Shown piece after piece: positions 43,401 to 50,662 of a stretch of DNA of 64,000 nt. The position numbers and the translations under genes are program-made. Under the pieces are notes generated by a model. The model searched no databases, was not told the DNA's origin, and saw only the letters and a program-made list of their open reading frames with translations. Origin of the DNA: Microcaldota archaeon (GTDB lineage Archaea; Micrarchaeota; Micrarchaeia; Norongarragalinales; Norongarragalinaceae); contig JACQQD010000011.1 of assembly GCA_016207165.1 (NCBI GenBank), forward strand, positions 70,515-134,514, given 5' to 3'. Numbering within the stretch: the first letter of the stretch is position 1; each line of letters opens with the position of its first letter.

Positions 43401-43837
43401 AAGCCCTGTCCAAGAACGTGGCGCAACTGGACGAGTACCGAAAACGGGCGGCTGAAGGAAAAGCGGTGACCGGTGCGTCCATCCGGCTTGTACTGGATGG
43501 TGCACGAACGAACGCCGAAAAACTGGATGCGGACTTGGCGCAGGCCCGCCAAAACGCCAAGGACGCGGTCGACGTGGCGCAAAAAGCGGTGCAGCAGTTT
43601 GGCGCGCCATCCGACAAGACCGCGCTGAAAGAAGCCGAGGAAGCGCTGGCAGAAAACCGCTTCGCATTGGCCCAATTTTCCGCCGAGCAAGTGGCCGGAC
43701 GCACGCAAAAAAATCCGGCCACCGCCCACCTCGCCGCGGAACCCGGGACCCTCGCGGTAGGCGTCGGCGCGCTGGTGGTGCTTGGAGCCTTGGCGTACCA
43801 CTTTCGGAAACCGGAAAAGCCGTTGGAGGAATTGTAG
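40418..43837 (+). CDS. Giant secreted coiled-coil surface protein
   Basis: An 1139-residue protein with a signal peptide (MRMAWLLLLLPSVFG), very long helical coiled-coil stretches rich in Ala, Glu, Lys, Gln and Arg (about residues 40-540 and 800-1095), a central beta-rich domain (about 550-800) with TIHVTYANQLDFGDEDPLF and cysteine-containing EITACPMAS, and a C-terminal membrane anchor (TLAVGVGALVVLGALAYHF) with a charged tail. A CxxC (LCAKCPEP) lies near residue 905. This resembles archaeal surface stalk proteins. No close family is recognised. Confidence 0.85.
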   Translation: MRMAWLLLLLPSVFGISFGEYAFWFPEVPDRIVLHPCASLSQTLFLTPAAAQKPGFSQGIQSALLAVEQFKAARQWALLQASPIILNQGNAAVHFLASSYCHRHAAQGLRLAVDAVNHNWEALDAQIADVEFMGMQNLGPTGRVFSALKEAERDIQSRDKATESLGSAFVRALGKTQDAVEAPLLAREAAVQLIGPRGLLEAQVRIINDIQKARENVEDQYHELGDDVTQRLQDARRLQADVDAEKLFLVPENAFRVASADYTQTGTVQSFPALYKQAQNGIQDGAEEQKNAERTWKEKERGFGARSLDYLDAARQHADAAVAGLTSVKRQGENLEKDVLTSVESLVQRLGERKSDDAVLEYRRLQAIETSQNPLADTQGERILQLVHAHDMLEEVQKRFLSPVDQVTEIRRELARVENLISRAEKDGVTVDAEKQAWQALQSVSENVEDAEPFLGKLDELHGQVIAAAQKRFASLPKRRAALAAYQPFILLPQGLGESDELVWSDAIGSLKGMAEEMERLESTVEKQRRTWLLDHLEKNRRVQTASTSVRADEPATQTIHVTYANQLDFGDEDPLFLAWPEAVPKDATLIQADAGLRVLSGTLLLKAVEPHSEYSATWQANATPVRTLSWVEKTRHASTARIVREVTWTYSSSLEQPVQLEHDFGHEVNQVTGLADAAINQGVLHTVVPAVTGKNTAAFSYVVENPVIVAKHADEGAWKYTMRNTLPFAYSLEVEFQEITACPMASTDFYVASPSENLRILSANVTLDALEEKTRYATLDCPKDSLANQTKMFSGLPTLSSEQKRVLTQAEDALTQGRTDDAAWWLFQLQAPHFQPDLLAQARTLAGASEAAQTLFASAQDAMRRGDETAAKQWIQQLEDHVETERNVVQGQLTALCAKCPEPVEKIRADAENFLFTGQLQKARDALARARPILEEHERQQQAEDLDLQAALEALDEVGWPQVPAFQTAFDVPASVTNWRGRQPNYQSAKKNHEALSKNVAQLDEYRKRAAEGKAVTGASIRLVLDGARTNAEKLDADLAQARQNAKDAVDVAQKAVQQFGAPSDKTALKEAEEALAENRFALAQFSAEQVAGRTQKNPATAHLAAEPGTLAVGVGALVVLGALAYHFRKPEKPLEEL

Positions 43838-43873
43838 CAACGCTTTTTAGCCTGGCGTGCCTGGACTTGCTTC

Positions 43874-44518
43874 ATGGACGTCAAGCTTCCCACCTGGGAC
43901 GAACTGCAAGGGCTGGTGCCGTTTCTCCCAAAGAAAAAGCCGGTGCACAAGCTCAAGTGGAGCCTGCCGGAACAGCGATTCACCCTGCCGGTTCAAGACG
44001 CCGAAAAGGCCGTCTTTGACTTGAAGAAGAAGGGCGCCACATTCGTTTCCGGCGGCGAATTCAGCGATGTCGTGCACGCCAAAGAATACGGCCAAGGCGT
44101 GTTTGCGTACTTCGTCGTCCGCATCGAGAAGAAAACCGAAGACGAACACGTCTTGTTCGACGGGTACATGATCCAAGAAGAAGAACCCCTTAACCTGGAT
44201 TTGACCAGCTCCTTTTCATTCATGGAGGACTTGGAACAACTCGGCTACCAACAAGTGCTCCAGCGTTCCGTCACGGAGTGGCGGCTTTCCAAACTCCCAC
44301 TAAAAATGGTCGTGGTGGACGTGGAAGGATTCGGCCAATTCCTGGAAATCGCGTTGCCCGCCACGAAAATCGAGAAGCAACGGGAAACCCAGCAAAAAGC
44401 CCTGGAAGACCTCGTCAAGAAATTGGATGCAAAACTTCAAGACGCCATTCCCACCGACGTCATCACGCTGCAGTGGCTCTCCGAACAGCAAAAACAAGCC
44501 GGGGCGCCGCCCCAATAA
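43874..44518 (+). CDS. CYTH-like domain protein with coiled-coil tail
   Basis: A 214-residue cytosolic protein. The core has the beta pattern of CYTH proteins (class IV adenylate cyclase/thiamine triphosphatase): VFAYFVVRIEKKTEDEHVLF, a helix region, then WRLSKLPLKMVVVDVEGFGQ and FLEIALPATK, which mirrors the family's LD-x-V-x-GLG-x-FxEIE. The N-terminal ExExK motif is absent, so catalysis is doubtful. The C-terminus is a helix (KQRETQQKALEDLVKKLDAK). The gene follows the surface protein by 36 bases. Confidence 0.6.
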   Translation: MDVKLPTWDELQGLVPFLPKKKPVHKLKWSLPEQRFTLPVQDAEKAVFDLKKKGATFVSGGEFSDVVHAKEYGQGVFAYFVVRIEKKTEDEHVLFDGYMIQEEEPLNLDLTSSFSFMEDLEQLGYQQVLQRSVTEWRLSKLPLKMVVVDVEGFGQFLEIALPATKIEKQRETQQKALEDLVKKLDAKLQDAIPTDVITLQWLSEQQKQAGAPPQ

Positions 44519-44680
44519 AACGGAAAAGAACTTTCGCTTTTTCGGTTTTGAAGATGGGCGAGATTCGACGCCTGCCGTAACTTTAGCCATAGATTATTAC
44601 CAAGTAGCTACCAACCGGCGTTATCTATTTGATAAATACCTGAGACGCGCCATACGGTTACCCAATTTACAAGTGGGTTT
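44519..44680. other. AT-richer intergenic region with promoter
   Basis: About 160 bases after the CYTH-like gene contain T-rich stretches that could end its transcript (CGCTTTTTCGGTTTTG), then an AT-rich section with TATA-like GATAAATACC at 44631-44640. That would start transcription near 44663, just before the GTG of the nuclease gene. Nothing else is recognised. Confidence 0.45.
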
Positions 44681-46165
44681 GTGAGACCTATAGAAAAAAG
44701 GCGTGCAAGCACCATCGAGAAAGCGGTCCTCACGGTCACGGTGACTGCTTTGCTACTCGCAGGATGCGTGGCACCGCTTCCCTCGAATCTACCTACCCCG
44801 ACGTCCTCTCTAACTCCAACACCCATTCTTTCCTCTACGCCTGTCCTCGCGGACGTCCAAATCTGCACTCCTGACTTACTTTTATGCAACGGCAACCTCG
44901 TAGTGCGATGCTCGCCGGATGGAAACAGTATTACCGCGATTTATGACTGTTCGCCGCAGCCATGCGCTTACGGCCGATGCGCGCTGCTCCGTGAAACCCC
45001 TATCGTGCAGGCAACAGCAACACCGTTCTTCCCAACCCCAACGTCTTTCGCTGCCGTAGCTACACCACCCTTACTTGTCGTTGAATGCCCAGAAACGGTA
45101 TGCCTCTTTGAAGACTCAGCGTGGTTCCGCCTCTCGGGTCCAGGGTGCGGCTACTCCTGCTACGCAACCCCGAATGTTCAAGGGTGCTATTACTACACCG
45201 CGCGATACTGTCCCTACGGCTGTTCAAACGGCGAGTGCGTACTGCCAACGGCTACACCAACGAGCACGGCAATCACCAGGCCCATCTCAACCTCAACTCC
45301 AACCGCCTCAACACCGCCTGCGAGCCCCGCGCCAACCCCTGCCGCGTGCGCGCAACAGGGCCAGTCGTGCTCTTCCAGATTCCCCTGCTGTTCAGGCCTT
45401 GTGTGCAACGCGGGTTGGACGAGCACATGCAAGCAACCCAGTACGGCATCGCCCACGCCGACTCCTACCACACAGCCCGCGCTTAGCGTAACACAAGTGC
45501 TGGATGGTGATACCGTAGTCCTCAGCGATTTCTCCAGGGTGCGCTTACTCGGAATCGACACCCCGGAAAGCGACCAGTTTTACTATAGCAATTCGAGGGC
45601 CGCCCTGGAAAGGCTTGTTCTGCAGAAAGAGGTAACACTAGAAGCCGACACGGACCCAATAGACCAGTACGGACGTCTGCTCCGCTATGTTTACGCCGAC
45701 GGCGTGTTTGTTAACCGGGAAATGGTTTCACGCGGGCACGCTCACGTTCGCATATACTCGTCCAACACCAGGTATGCTGCCACTTTGCGCGCCGCCCAAC
45801 AAACTGCGAAGGCCGCCGCCACCAACTATTGGACGCCTTCCTCCATAACCTGCATTGCGGTCAGCTCTTTCCAATACGCAGACACAACCGACGAACGGTT
45901 TACACTACAAAACAACTGCCCCAATGCGGTGGACCTGTCGAATTGGGTTGGCTACGACGAAGGCAACGAACAATATCGCTTCCCTATCTTCACCCTCACA
46001 AACGGATCCATGGTCACTGTGCATACCTTTTCGGGAACAAATACCGGAGTAGATCTCTACTGGGGCCGACCTTCCAATCGGTATATCTGGAACAACGACT
46101 ATGACACGCTCTTCTTACGTGATACGAGCGGCCTGCTGGTTTTGACCTATTCCTACGGTCAATAG
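44681..46165 (+). CDS. Secreted lipoprotein with thermonuclease and lamin-tail-like domains
   Basis: A 494-residue secreted protein with GTG start. The signal peptide ends in a lipobox (TALLLAGC). After Thr/Pro-rich linkers come three Cys-rich modules (about residues 55-95, 130-185, 220-250), the last like AQQGQSCSSRFPCCSGLVC. A staphylococcal-type nuclease domain (about 265-395) follows with VLDGDTVVLSDFSRVRLLGI, DTPES and DQYGRLLRYVY, keeping the acidic calcium and catalytic Arg/Glu pattern. The C-terminus (about 395-494) is a beta domain like lamin-tail folds. It could degrade extracellular DNA for nucleotides. Composition is less GC-rich than neighbours. Confidence 0.88.
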   Translation: MRPIEKRRASTIEKAVLTVTVTALLLAGCVAPLPSNLPTPTSSLTPTPILSSTPVLADVQICTPDLLLCNGNLVVRCSPDGNSITAIYDCSPQPCAYGRCALLRETPIVQATATPFFPTPTSFAAVATPPLLVVECPETVCLFEDSAWFRLSGPGCGYSCYATPNVQGCYYYTARYCPYGCSNGECVLPTATPTSTAITRPISTSTPTASTPPASPAPTPAACAQQGQSCSSRFPCCSGLVCNAGWTSTCKQPSTASPTPTPTTQPALSVTQVLDGDTVVLSDFSRVRLLGIDTPESDQFYYSNSRAALERLVLQKEVTLEADTDPIDQYGRLLRYVYADGVFVNREMVSRGHAHVRIYSSNTRYAATLRAAQQTAKAAATNYWTPSSITCIAVSSFQYADTTDERFTLQNNCPNAVDLSNWVGYDEGNEQYRFPIFTLTNGSMVTVHTFSGTNTGVDLYWGRPSNRYIWNNDYDTLFLRDTSGLLVLTYSYGQ

Positions 46166-46216
46166 AAATCAGGCATGAAAAAAAAGCGTGTAAAAAAACA
46201 GAAAATCAATCGGGAT

Positions 46217-46321
46217 TTACGAGTCGTCCTCGAAGTCGGCTTCATCGTCCCAGTCTTCGTCCTCTTCCCAGTCGTCCTCGTCTTCCCAATCCTCTTCGGA
46301 TTTGCGTTTTTTCTTCGGCAT
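46217..46321 (-). CDS. Tiny acidic repeat protein, 34 aa
   Basis: Starts MPKKKRKSEED and continues with repeated D/E-rich W units: EDWEDEDDWEEDEDWDDEAD. Four-fifths of the chain after the basic head is Asp, Glu or Trp. It is 28 bases downstream of the adenylate kinase gene on the same strand. The basic N-terminus plus acidic repeats suggest a nucleic-acid mimic or a chaperone-like peptide (inference). TAA stop at 46217-46219. No family known. Confidence 0.6.
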   Translation of the reverse strand: MPKKKRKSEEDWEDEDDWEEDEDWDDEADFEDDS

Positions 46322-46348
46322 CACGGGTCACCACAAAGGGTGCATTGA

Positions 46349-46894
46349 TTAGCGCATCGGCTTTATAAACTTGTCGCGGCCGGCGTGGCGCACCAGCCAC
46401 TCGGACCAATCCGCGGCGTCGGCGCGTCCCTCCCGGATCTTATCCCAAAGCGCTCCGACGGTCAACCGGTGCGTCGCATCCACCTGCACGATTTTGGGGT
46501 AAAAAGACTCCGCGCGCACCAAACAATAATCCAACGCCTCCGCCAACAAATTGTCCTCGGTCTTGGGTTTGGCATATTTGCGCTTGGCCAAGCGCTTGCG
46601 CAACTCTTCGGGCTCGCAACGCAGAACCACCATGACGTCGACAGGCAAAAAAAACTCGCACAACAGGTGGCTGTCCAAGACCAAGTCGTCGTATCGCTTC
46701 AACCTGTACGCCAAGCCCTTGCGCAGTTTCGTCAAGTACACCGTTTTTTCCCGATCGCCGCGGCGCACGTAATACCACTTCTTCTCGTCGACAAGTTCCT
46801 TGACGTCCAAGTACGCGTAGCCCAATACATGGGCAAGCGCCTTGGCCGCCGTCGTCTTGCCGGTGCCGGGAGTCCCCGTGATGCCGATGCGCAT
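46349..46894 (-). CDS. AK6/Fap7-type adenylate kinase
   Basis: A 181-residue P-loop kinase: RIGITGTPGTGKTTAAKALA, the adenylate kinase-like LVLDSHLLCEFF, VMVVLRCEPEELRKRLAKR and YPKIVQVDATH. Archaeal and eukaryotic AK6/Fap7 proteins act in small ribosomal subunit maturation with ATPase and adenylate kinase activity. Length is typical. Divergent from the EF-Tu-like gene. Confidence 0.9.
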   Translation of the reverse strand: MRIGITGTPGTGKTTAAKALAHVLGYAYLDVKELVDEKKWYYVRRGDREKTVYLTKLRKGLAYRLKRYDDLVLDSHLLCEFFLPVDVMVVLRCEPEELRKRLAKRKYAKPKTEDNLLAEALDYCLVRAESFYPKIVQVDATHRLTVGALWDKIREGRADAADWSEWLVRHAGRDKFIKPMR

Positions 46895-46948
46895 ACAGGC
46901 GTTGACGCACCCGCCGCATTTAAAACGCTGGGGACGAAAGAAAAGTCA

Positions 46949-47869
46949 ATGGCATCCCTGAACATCGCCGTGATTGGCGGAGACGCCGAAAACCGGAAAT
47001 CCGTGGCATCGGCCCTTGGAAAAAAAGCCACGGTCCAGGACGTCACCACGTACACCACCGTCTTTCAAGGAAAAAACGTGACCGTGGTGGAGCCCTCGGC
47101 CTATCCGGAAAAGCCCGCGGCGTTGATCATGGCCCTGAATGCCGCGGATTTTGTGGTCCTGCTTTCAGATCCCAGCCCCTTTTTAGGCGAAATGCTCGTC
47201 GCCCTCTCGCTGTTGTCCAAAAGCCACGGCTGCGTCATTGGACCAAGCGACGTTTCCGCGTATTTGGCCGAAGCCAACTTGCGGTACGAAACCTTTGACG
47301 ACATCACTCAGGCCAAAGCCCACATCTTGTCAAAGGACATGCCGCATGACGCCGACGCACCGCTGAAAGCGTGGATCGACCAAAGCTTTGACGTCAAAGG
47401 CGTGGGAGCCGTGGCGCTGGGCTGGGTCAAAAAAGGCGCCATCCACGTGCACGACGAACTGTCCGTGTTTCCTCAAGAAAAAAAAATCGAGGTCCGCTCC
47501 ATCCAGGAAAATGACGTCGACGTAAAGCAAGCTCAAGCAGGCGACCGCTTCGGCATCCGCTTCAAGGGACTTGAACCCGGCGACCTCTCGCGCGGCAACG
47601 TGCTGGGCGTTGCGAAAACATTTTCTGAAATTGAGGCCACCGTTTCCGTTCCGAAATACCTCAAAGCCCCGCCCGGCAAGACGCTTCACGCCGTCGCGGG
47701 CCTGCAAAGCGTGCCCTGCGTCGTGAACCCATTGCTTGAACCCGGAAAAAACGTGGACGGCCTCATCCAATTCCACAAACCCGTCGCGTTGGCCCACGAC
47801 GACGTGACGCTGTTGGACTTGAACGAAAAACGACTGCGCATCGCCGGAGTAGCCCTTGGAGTCGGTTAA
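46949..47869 (+). CDS. EF-Tu/SelB-like protein with degenerate GTPase domain
   Basis: A 306-residue protein with the layout of a translational GTPase: a shortened G domain (about 1-165), then a beta barrel like EF-Tu domain 2 (KGVGAVALGWVKKGAIHVHD, then AGDRFGIRFKGLEPGDLSRG) and a third barrel. The P-loop is altered (IGGDAENRKSVASALG, with Arg where GKS should have Gly) and no DxxG or NKxD is visible, so GTP binding is doubtful. Archaeal relatives annotated as elongation factor Tu domain 2 proteins are similar. ATG 46949 is close to a purine-rich AAAGAAAAG. Confidence 0.8.
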   Translation: MASLNIAVIGGDAENRKSVASALGKKATVQDVTTYTTVFQGKNVTVVEPSAYPEKPAALIMALNAADFVVLLSDPSPFLGEMLVALSLLSKSHGCVIGPSDVSAYLAEANLRYETFDDITQAKAHILSKDMPHDADAPLKAWIDQSFDVKGVGAVALGWVKKGAIHVHDELSVFPQEKKIEVRSIQENDVDVKQAQAGDRFGIRFKGLEPGDLSRGNVLGVAKTFSEIEATVSVPKYLKAPPGKTLHAVAGLQSVPCVVNPLLEPGKNVDGLIQFHKPVALAHDDVTLLDLNEKRLRIAGVALGVG

Positions 47870-48181
47870 ATGCTAGTCATGGCCTACATTGCGTGCAAAA
47901 ACCAAGAAGAGGCGGAATCCATCGGAAAAAAACTGGTGGAAGAAAAACTCATCGCCTGCGCCAACGTCATTCCGTCCGTGGCGTCCACGTTTTCATGGAA
48001 TGGAGAAACTCAAACGCAAAACGAAGCGCTCTTGATTCTAAAGACCTTGAAACGCAAGATGGACGCCGTGGAAGAACGCGTCAGACAACTGCACTCCTAC
48101 GACGTGCCCTGCATCGCGTTTTATCCGGCCGTGCACGCCAACGCGCAATACGTGAAATGGGTCGAAACCGTGGTGTCATGA
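47870..48181 (+). CDS. cutA: CutA-type divalent cation tolerance protein
   Basis: A 103-residue trimeric CutA1-fold protein: VMAYIACKNQEEAESIGKKL, VEEKLIACANVIPSVASTFS and then WNGETQTQNEALLILKT, plus LHSYDVPCIAFYPA. These are the family's conserved segments. The role is uncertain; copper or other divalent metal tolerance was the original phenotype. It starts one base after the upstream stop and overlaps the kinase gene below (ATGA). Confidence 0.93.
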   Translation: MLVMAYIACKNQEEAESIGKKLVEEKLIACANVIPSVASTFSWNGETQTQNEALLILKTLKRKMDAVEERVRQLHSYDVPCIAFYPAVHANAQYVKWVETVVS

Positions 48182-48984
48182 TCGCGGGGTTGGACTGGGG
48201 CGGCAGCTTTGCCGACGCGGTCCTCTGGAAGGAAGAATTATCCGCCACATACAGCGTGCCTTCCCGGCAAACCACGGCCGAGAACCTGTTGGCCGGATTG
48301 TTGAGCCAGGAAAACCTCACCGCCGAAAAACTGGAATACGTGGCGGTCACCGGCGGCGACCAAAACCGCGTCGGCAAGACGCTATTCGGCGTGCCCGTGC
48401 GCGTGCAAGACGAAATCCAAAGCATCGCCCGCGGCGCGCACCACGCGTCCAAAAAAAATGAAGCCGTCGCCGTGTCCTGCGGCACCGGCACCGCCATCGT
48501 CTACTTTTTGCAAGACGAGGGATTCCACGTCCTGCACTTGGGCGGAACCGCGGTGGGCGGCGGGACACTGGAAGGACTGGCGCGCGCGTGGCTTGGCGTC
48601 GAGGTCACGGAACTAGAAAAGTTGGCGCAAACCGGCCAAGCCCTGGACTTGACCGTCGGCGACATCGTGGGCAGCGGCATCGGCATGGTGCCCGCGGATG
48701 CGACGGCATCGCATCTGGCCAAGGCCACCAAAGACGCCAAGCCAGAGGATGCCGCCAAAAGCCTCCTGCACTTGGTCGCGGAAACCATTGGCACCGTTGC
48801 GAGCCTCGCGGCGGACAAGACGGGCTGCAACGAATTGGTGTTCACCGGACGCGTGGCGAAAAACAAGGCCGTCCAGGAACGCATCGAAAAAACGACGAAA
48901 CTGTATGGAAAGAACGCGCATTTTCCAGAAAACGGGGAATACGCCACAGCCATCGGCGCGGCGATTCAATCCAAAACCTCATGA
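48178..48984 (+). CDS. coaW: Type II pantothenate kinase-like
   Basis: A 268-residue actin-like ATPase of the type II pantothenate kinase class: the phosphate 1 motif IAGLDWGGSFADAVLW, VSCGTGTAIVYFLQ, HLGGTAVGGGTLEGLARAWL (the strong type II PanK feature), and the adenosine motif NELVFTGRVAKNKAVQ. Archaea mostly start CoA synthesis with pantoate kinase instead, so this enzyme suggests a route from pantothenate, maybe salvaged. The ATG overlaps the cutA stop. Confidence 0.85.
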   Translation: MIAGLDWGGSFADAVLWKEELSATYSVPSRQTTAENLLAGLLSQENLTAEKLEYVAVTGGDQNRVGKTLFGVPVRVQDEIQSIARGAHHASKKNEAVAVSCGTGTAIVYFLQDEGFHVLHLGGTAVGGGTLEGLARAWLGVEVTELEKLAQTGQALDLTVGDIVGSGIGMVPADATASHLAKATKDAKPEDAAKSLLHLVAETIGTVASLAADKTGCNELVFTGRVAKNKAVQERIEKTTKLYGKNAHFPENGEYATAIGAAIQSKTS

Positions 48985-49073
48985 AAAAGGGGAGAGCCGG
49001 GAGCATCCACCCCACCCACGAAACGGATGTCCCACCCTTCAAGCGCCGTTATCGCGACGCCAACAAAGAATAG
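48981..49073 (+). CDS. Possible 30-aa basic peptide
   Basis: ATG overlaps the stop of the kinase gene (ATGA). The product is 30 residues, hydrophilic and basic (KKGRAGSIHPTHETDVPPFK then RRYRDANKE). It continues the operon, but its size and lack of homologs leave it uncertain. The next gene is convergent. Confidence 0.4.
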   Translation: MKKGRAGSIHPTHETDVPPFKRRYRDANKE

Positions 49074-49128
49074 CCATCCGAAAACGAGTTTAAATAGCCA
49101 GGGACAGGTCCTGGCCGGTGAAAAAAAG

Positions 49129-49317
49129 TTAGATGTGGCTTTGAAGCACGCGGACTTCCTGGGGCGTGAGCTTGACCACGGAACTCAAACCACACTTGGG
49201 GCACTCGGGGTGATGCAGCGACAACTGCGTCTTGGCCGTGTCCTCGGAAGGCACAAACAAGAATGTTTCCTCGCACGCGCCGCACTGCACGTTGCGGGCC
49301 AATTCCTTGCACTTCAT
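49129..49317 (-). CDS. Small zinc-ribbon protein
   Basis: A 62-residue protein with two CxxC knuckles: VQCGACEETFLFV and PECPKCGLSSVV, separated by about 26 residues, the shape of a zinc ribbon. It is cytosolic. A T run (CTTTTTTTC on its strand) directly follows the stop and could end transcription. A ribosome-binding site CCTATG-type context is weak. Function unknown; such ribbons often bind RNA or DNA. Confidence 0.7.
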   Translation of the reverse strand: MKCKELARNVQCGACEETFLFVPSEDTAKTQLSLHHPECPKCGLSSVVKLTPQEVRVLQSHI

Positions 49318-49383
49318 AGGGACAATAAATAGGGCTAAACTCCTTTATATCCCCCGTCGTTTGACGAAGACGCTGGCGGCGGT

Positions 49384-50211
49384 TCAGTCCCGAATGGGAA
49401 TGACGGAGCCGGAAGACGCCTTGCGGGAGAGCTTCTCGTCCACGATTCGCGCCGCCTTTTCGCCGCTCAAGAACATGGCGCCAAAAATGGGGCCCATGCG
49501 CGGCAAACCAAACGTCGAATTGACCGCCATGCCGCAGACGACCAAACCCGGATATATTTCCTGGGTGTGCTCGACGGTCACCTTCTCGGAGGCTTCCGTC
49601 CACATGCTTCCTTCCCGGCCTTTGACCGGAAAACCAATCTTGTCGCCGGCCACCGACGCGATTTCCGTGGCGTGACCGGACGCGTCCACCACCATTTTTG
49701 CTCTAAACGCCAAAGGGTCCACGCACGTGACCCACTCCGGGTAATTCGACACCGCATGCCAGTTGGCCACCACGCCCTTAATGCCCTCGTGGTCGCGGTA
49801 AATCACGTCCACCACTTCCACGGCGTTAAGCATCTTGGCGCCCGCGTCAAAGGCTTTGCTCAAGAGTTTGGTGGACACCTCGTAGGCGTCACCCACATAA
49901 AGTCCGGCCTTGTAGGGCTTCATGGACTTCACGCCGGCTTCCTCCAACAAATACAGGGCCGGCTCTTCCACGACCAACTTGTTCATGAGCATGCCGCCCA
50001 AATACATGCCGCCGCCCGGCTTGATGTTTTTCTCCATGACCACCGTCTTGTAGCCTTTCTCGGCCAGTTTCCACGCGGCAATGGTGCCCGCCGGACCCGC
50101 GCCGACGACAACCACATCGCAGTCCGCAGCGTCGTGCAATTCCTTCAAGTATTCCGAGACAATGGCCTGCGTCACGTCCTTCTCGTCGATTTTCATGTCA
50201 ATTCCCGTCAT
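49384..50211 (-). CDS. thi4: Thiazole synthase Thi4 family
   Basis: A 276-residue FAD/NAD-dependent enzyme making the thiazole of thiamin. Features are the dinucleotide site DVVVVGAGPAGTIAAWKLA, KNIKPGGGMYLGGMLMNKLV, VDPLAFRAKMVVDASGHATE, and the C-terminal GMAVNSTFGLPRMGPIFGAM. Just before VDP is a cysteine (EWVTCVDPL) at the place where yeast and haloarchaeal suicide enzymes hold the sulfur-donating Cys and methanogen enzymes have His. ATG 50211 is 9 bases after GAGGTG; other in-frame starts flank it. A small gene lies upstream. Confidence 0.92.
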   Translation of the reverse strand: MTGIDMKIDEKDVTQAIVSEYLKELHDAADCDVVVVGAGPAGTIAAWKLAEKGYKTVVMEKNIKPGGGMYLGGMLMNKLVVEEPALYLLEEAGVKSMKPYKAGLYVGDAYEVSTKLLSKAFDAGAKMLNAVEVVDVIYRDHEGIKGVVANWHAVSNYPEWVTCVDPLAFRAKMVVDASGHATEIASVAGDKIGFPVKGREGSMWTEASEKVTVEHTQEIYPGLVVCGMAVNSTFGLPRMGPIFGAMFLSGEKAARIVDEKLSRKASSGSVIPIRD

Positions 50212-50241
50212 TTCTATTCCCACCTCGAAATCCGAAAAATA

Positions 50242-50379
50242 CTAAATGCGTTTCACGAAGACGTCCTTGCCGCGCATGAAGTACCGCAAAAGTCCCCGCT
50301 GGCACATGCCTTTGGCGCGCAGTTCCGACAACACGGATGCCGGCAACGTCGCCGGGTTGACTTTGCCTTGGTGCCTCAC
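50242..50379 (-). CDS. Small basic protein upstream of thi4
   Basis: A 45-residue protein with a GTG start (RBS-like GAGGTCG) ahead of thi4 on the same strand: RHQGKVNPATLPASVLSELRAK then GMCQRGLLRYFMRGKDVFVK and RI. It looks like a short helix-turn-helix or RNA-binding peptide. TAG stop at 50242-50244. Between it and thi4 are 30 bases. No family known. Confidence 0.5.
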   Translation of the reverse strand: MRHQGKVNPATLPASVLSELRAKGMCQRGLLRYFMRGKDVFVKRI

Positions 50380-50501
50380 GAAACGACCTCTCCCCCGACA
50401 TACTAGAAACCGGCCCTATTTGAATGCTTGGGATGCACACCCCCCAAAAAAAGTAAGCTTATAAAAAAGGGGCCAGGTACACTTGCTAGCGTTTGGTTTA
50501 C

Positions 50502-50622
50502 GGGCCCGTAGCTTAGCCTGGCTGGAGCACTCGACTGATAAGCGCAAAGCGGTGGATCGGCGCGATCCAACGCATTCGCCTTGGACATCGAGAGGTCGGG
50601 AGTTCGAATCTCCCCGGGCCCA
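50502..50622 (+). tRNA. tRNA-Ile (GAT) with intron
   Basis: The acceptor arm GGGCCCG (50502-50508) pairs with CGGGCCC (50615-50621), with discriminator A at 50622. The anticodon stem CTCGA (50530-50534) pairs with TCGAG (50588-50592). The anticodon GAT is at 50537-50539. The T arm has GGTCGGGAGTTCGAATCTCC. A 46-base intron (50541-50586) interrupts between positions 37 and 38, the canonical archaeal site. The CCA end is not encoded. Confidence 0.95.
50541..50586 (+). other. Intron of tRNA-Ile
   Basis: 46 bases between A37 and A38. The sequence can form an internal hairpin (GGATCG/CGATCC at about 50554-50567), as expected for archaeal introns removed by the splicing endonuclease at a bulge-helix-bulge. 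No frame. Confidence 0.85.
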
Positions 50623-50662
50623 TTTCCAAAAACCTTTAATTCGCGCCCCGCATGAGGGCTCC

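Noticed and set aside
49085-49120. Short noncoding RNA after the pantothenate kinase operon
   Set aside because: A TATA-like GTTTAAATAG and a small CCAGG hairpin are present, but the hairpin would lie upstream of the predicted start, and the convergent zinc-ribbon gene's T run explains the rest.
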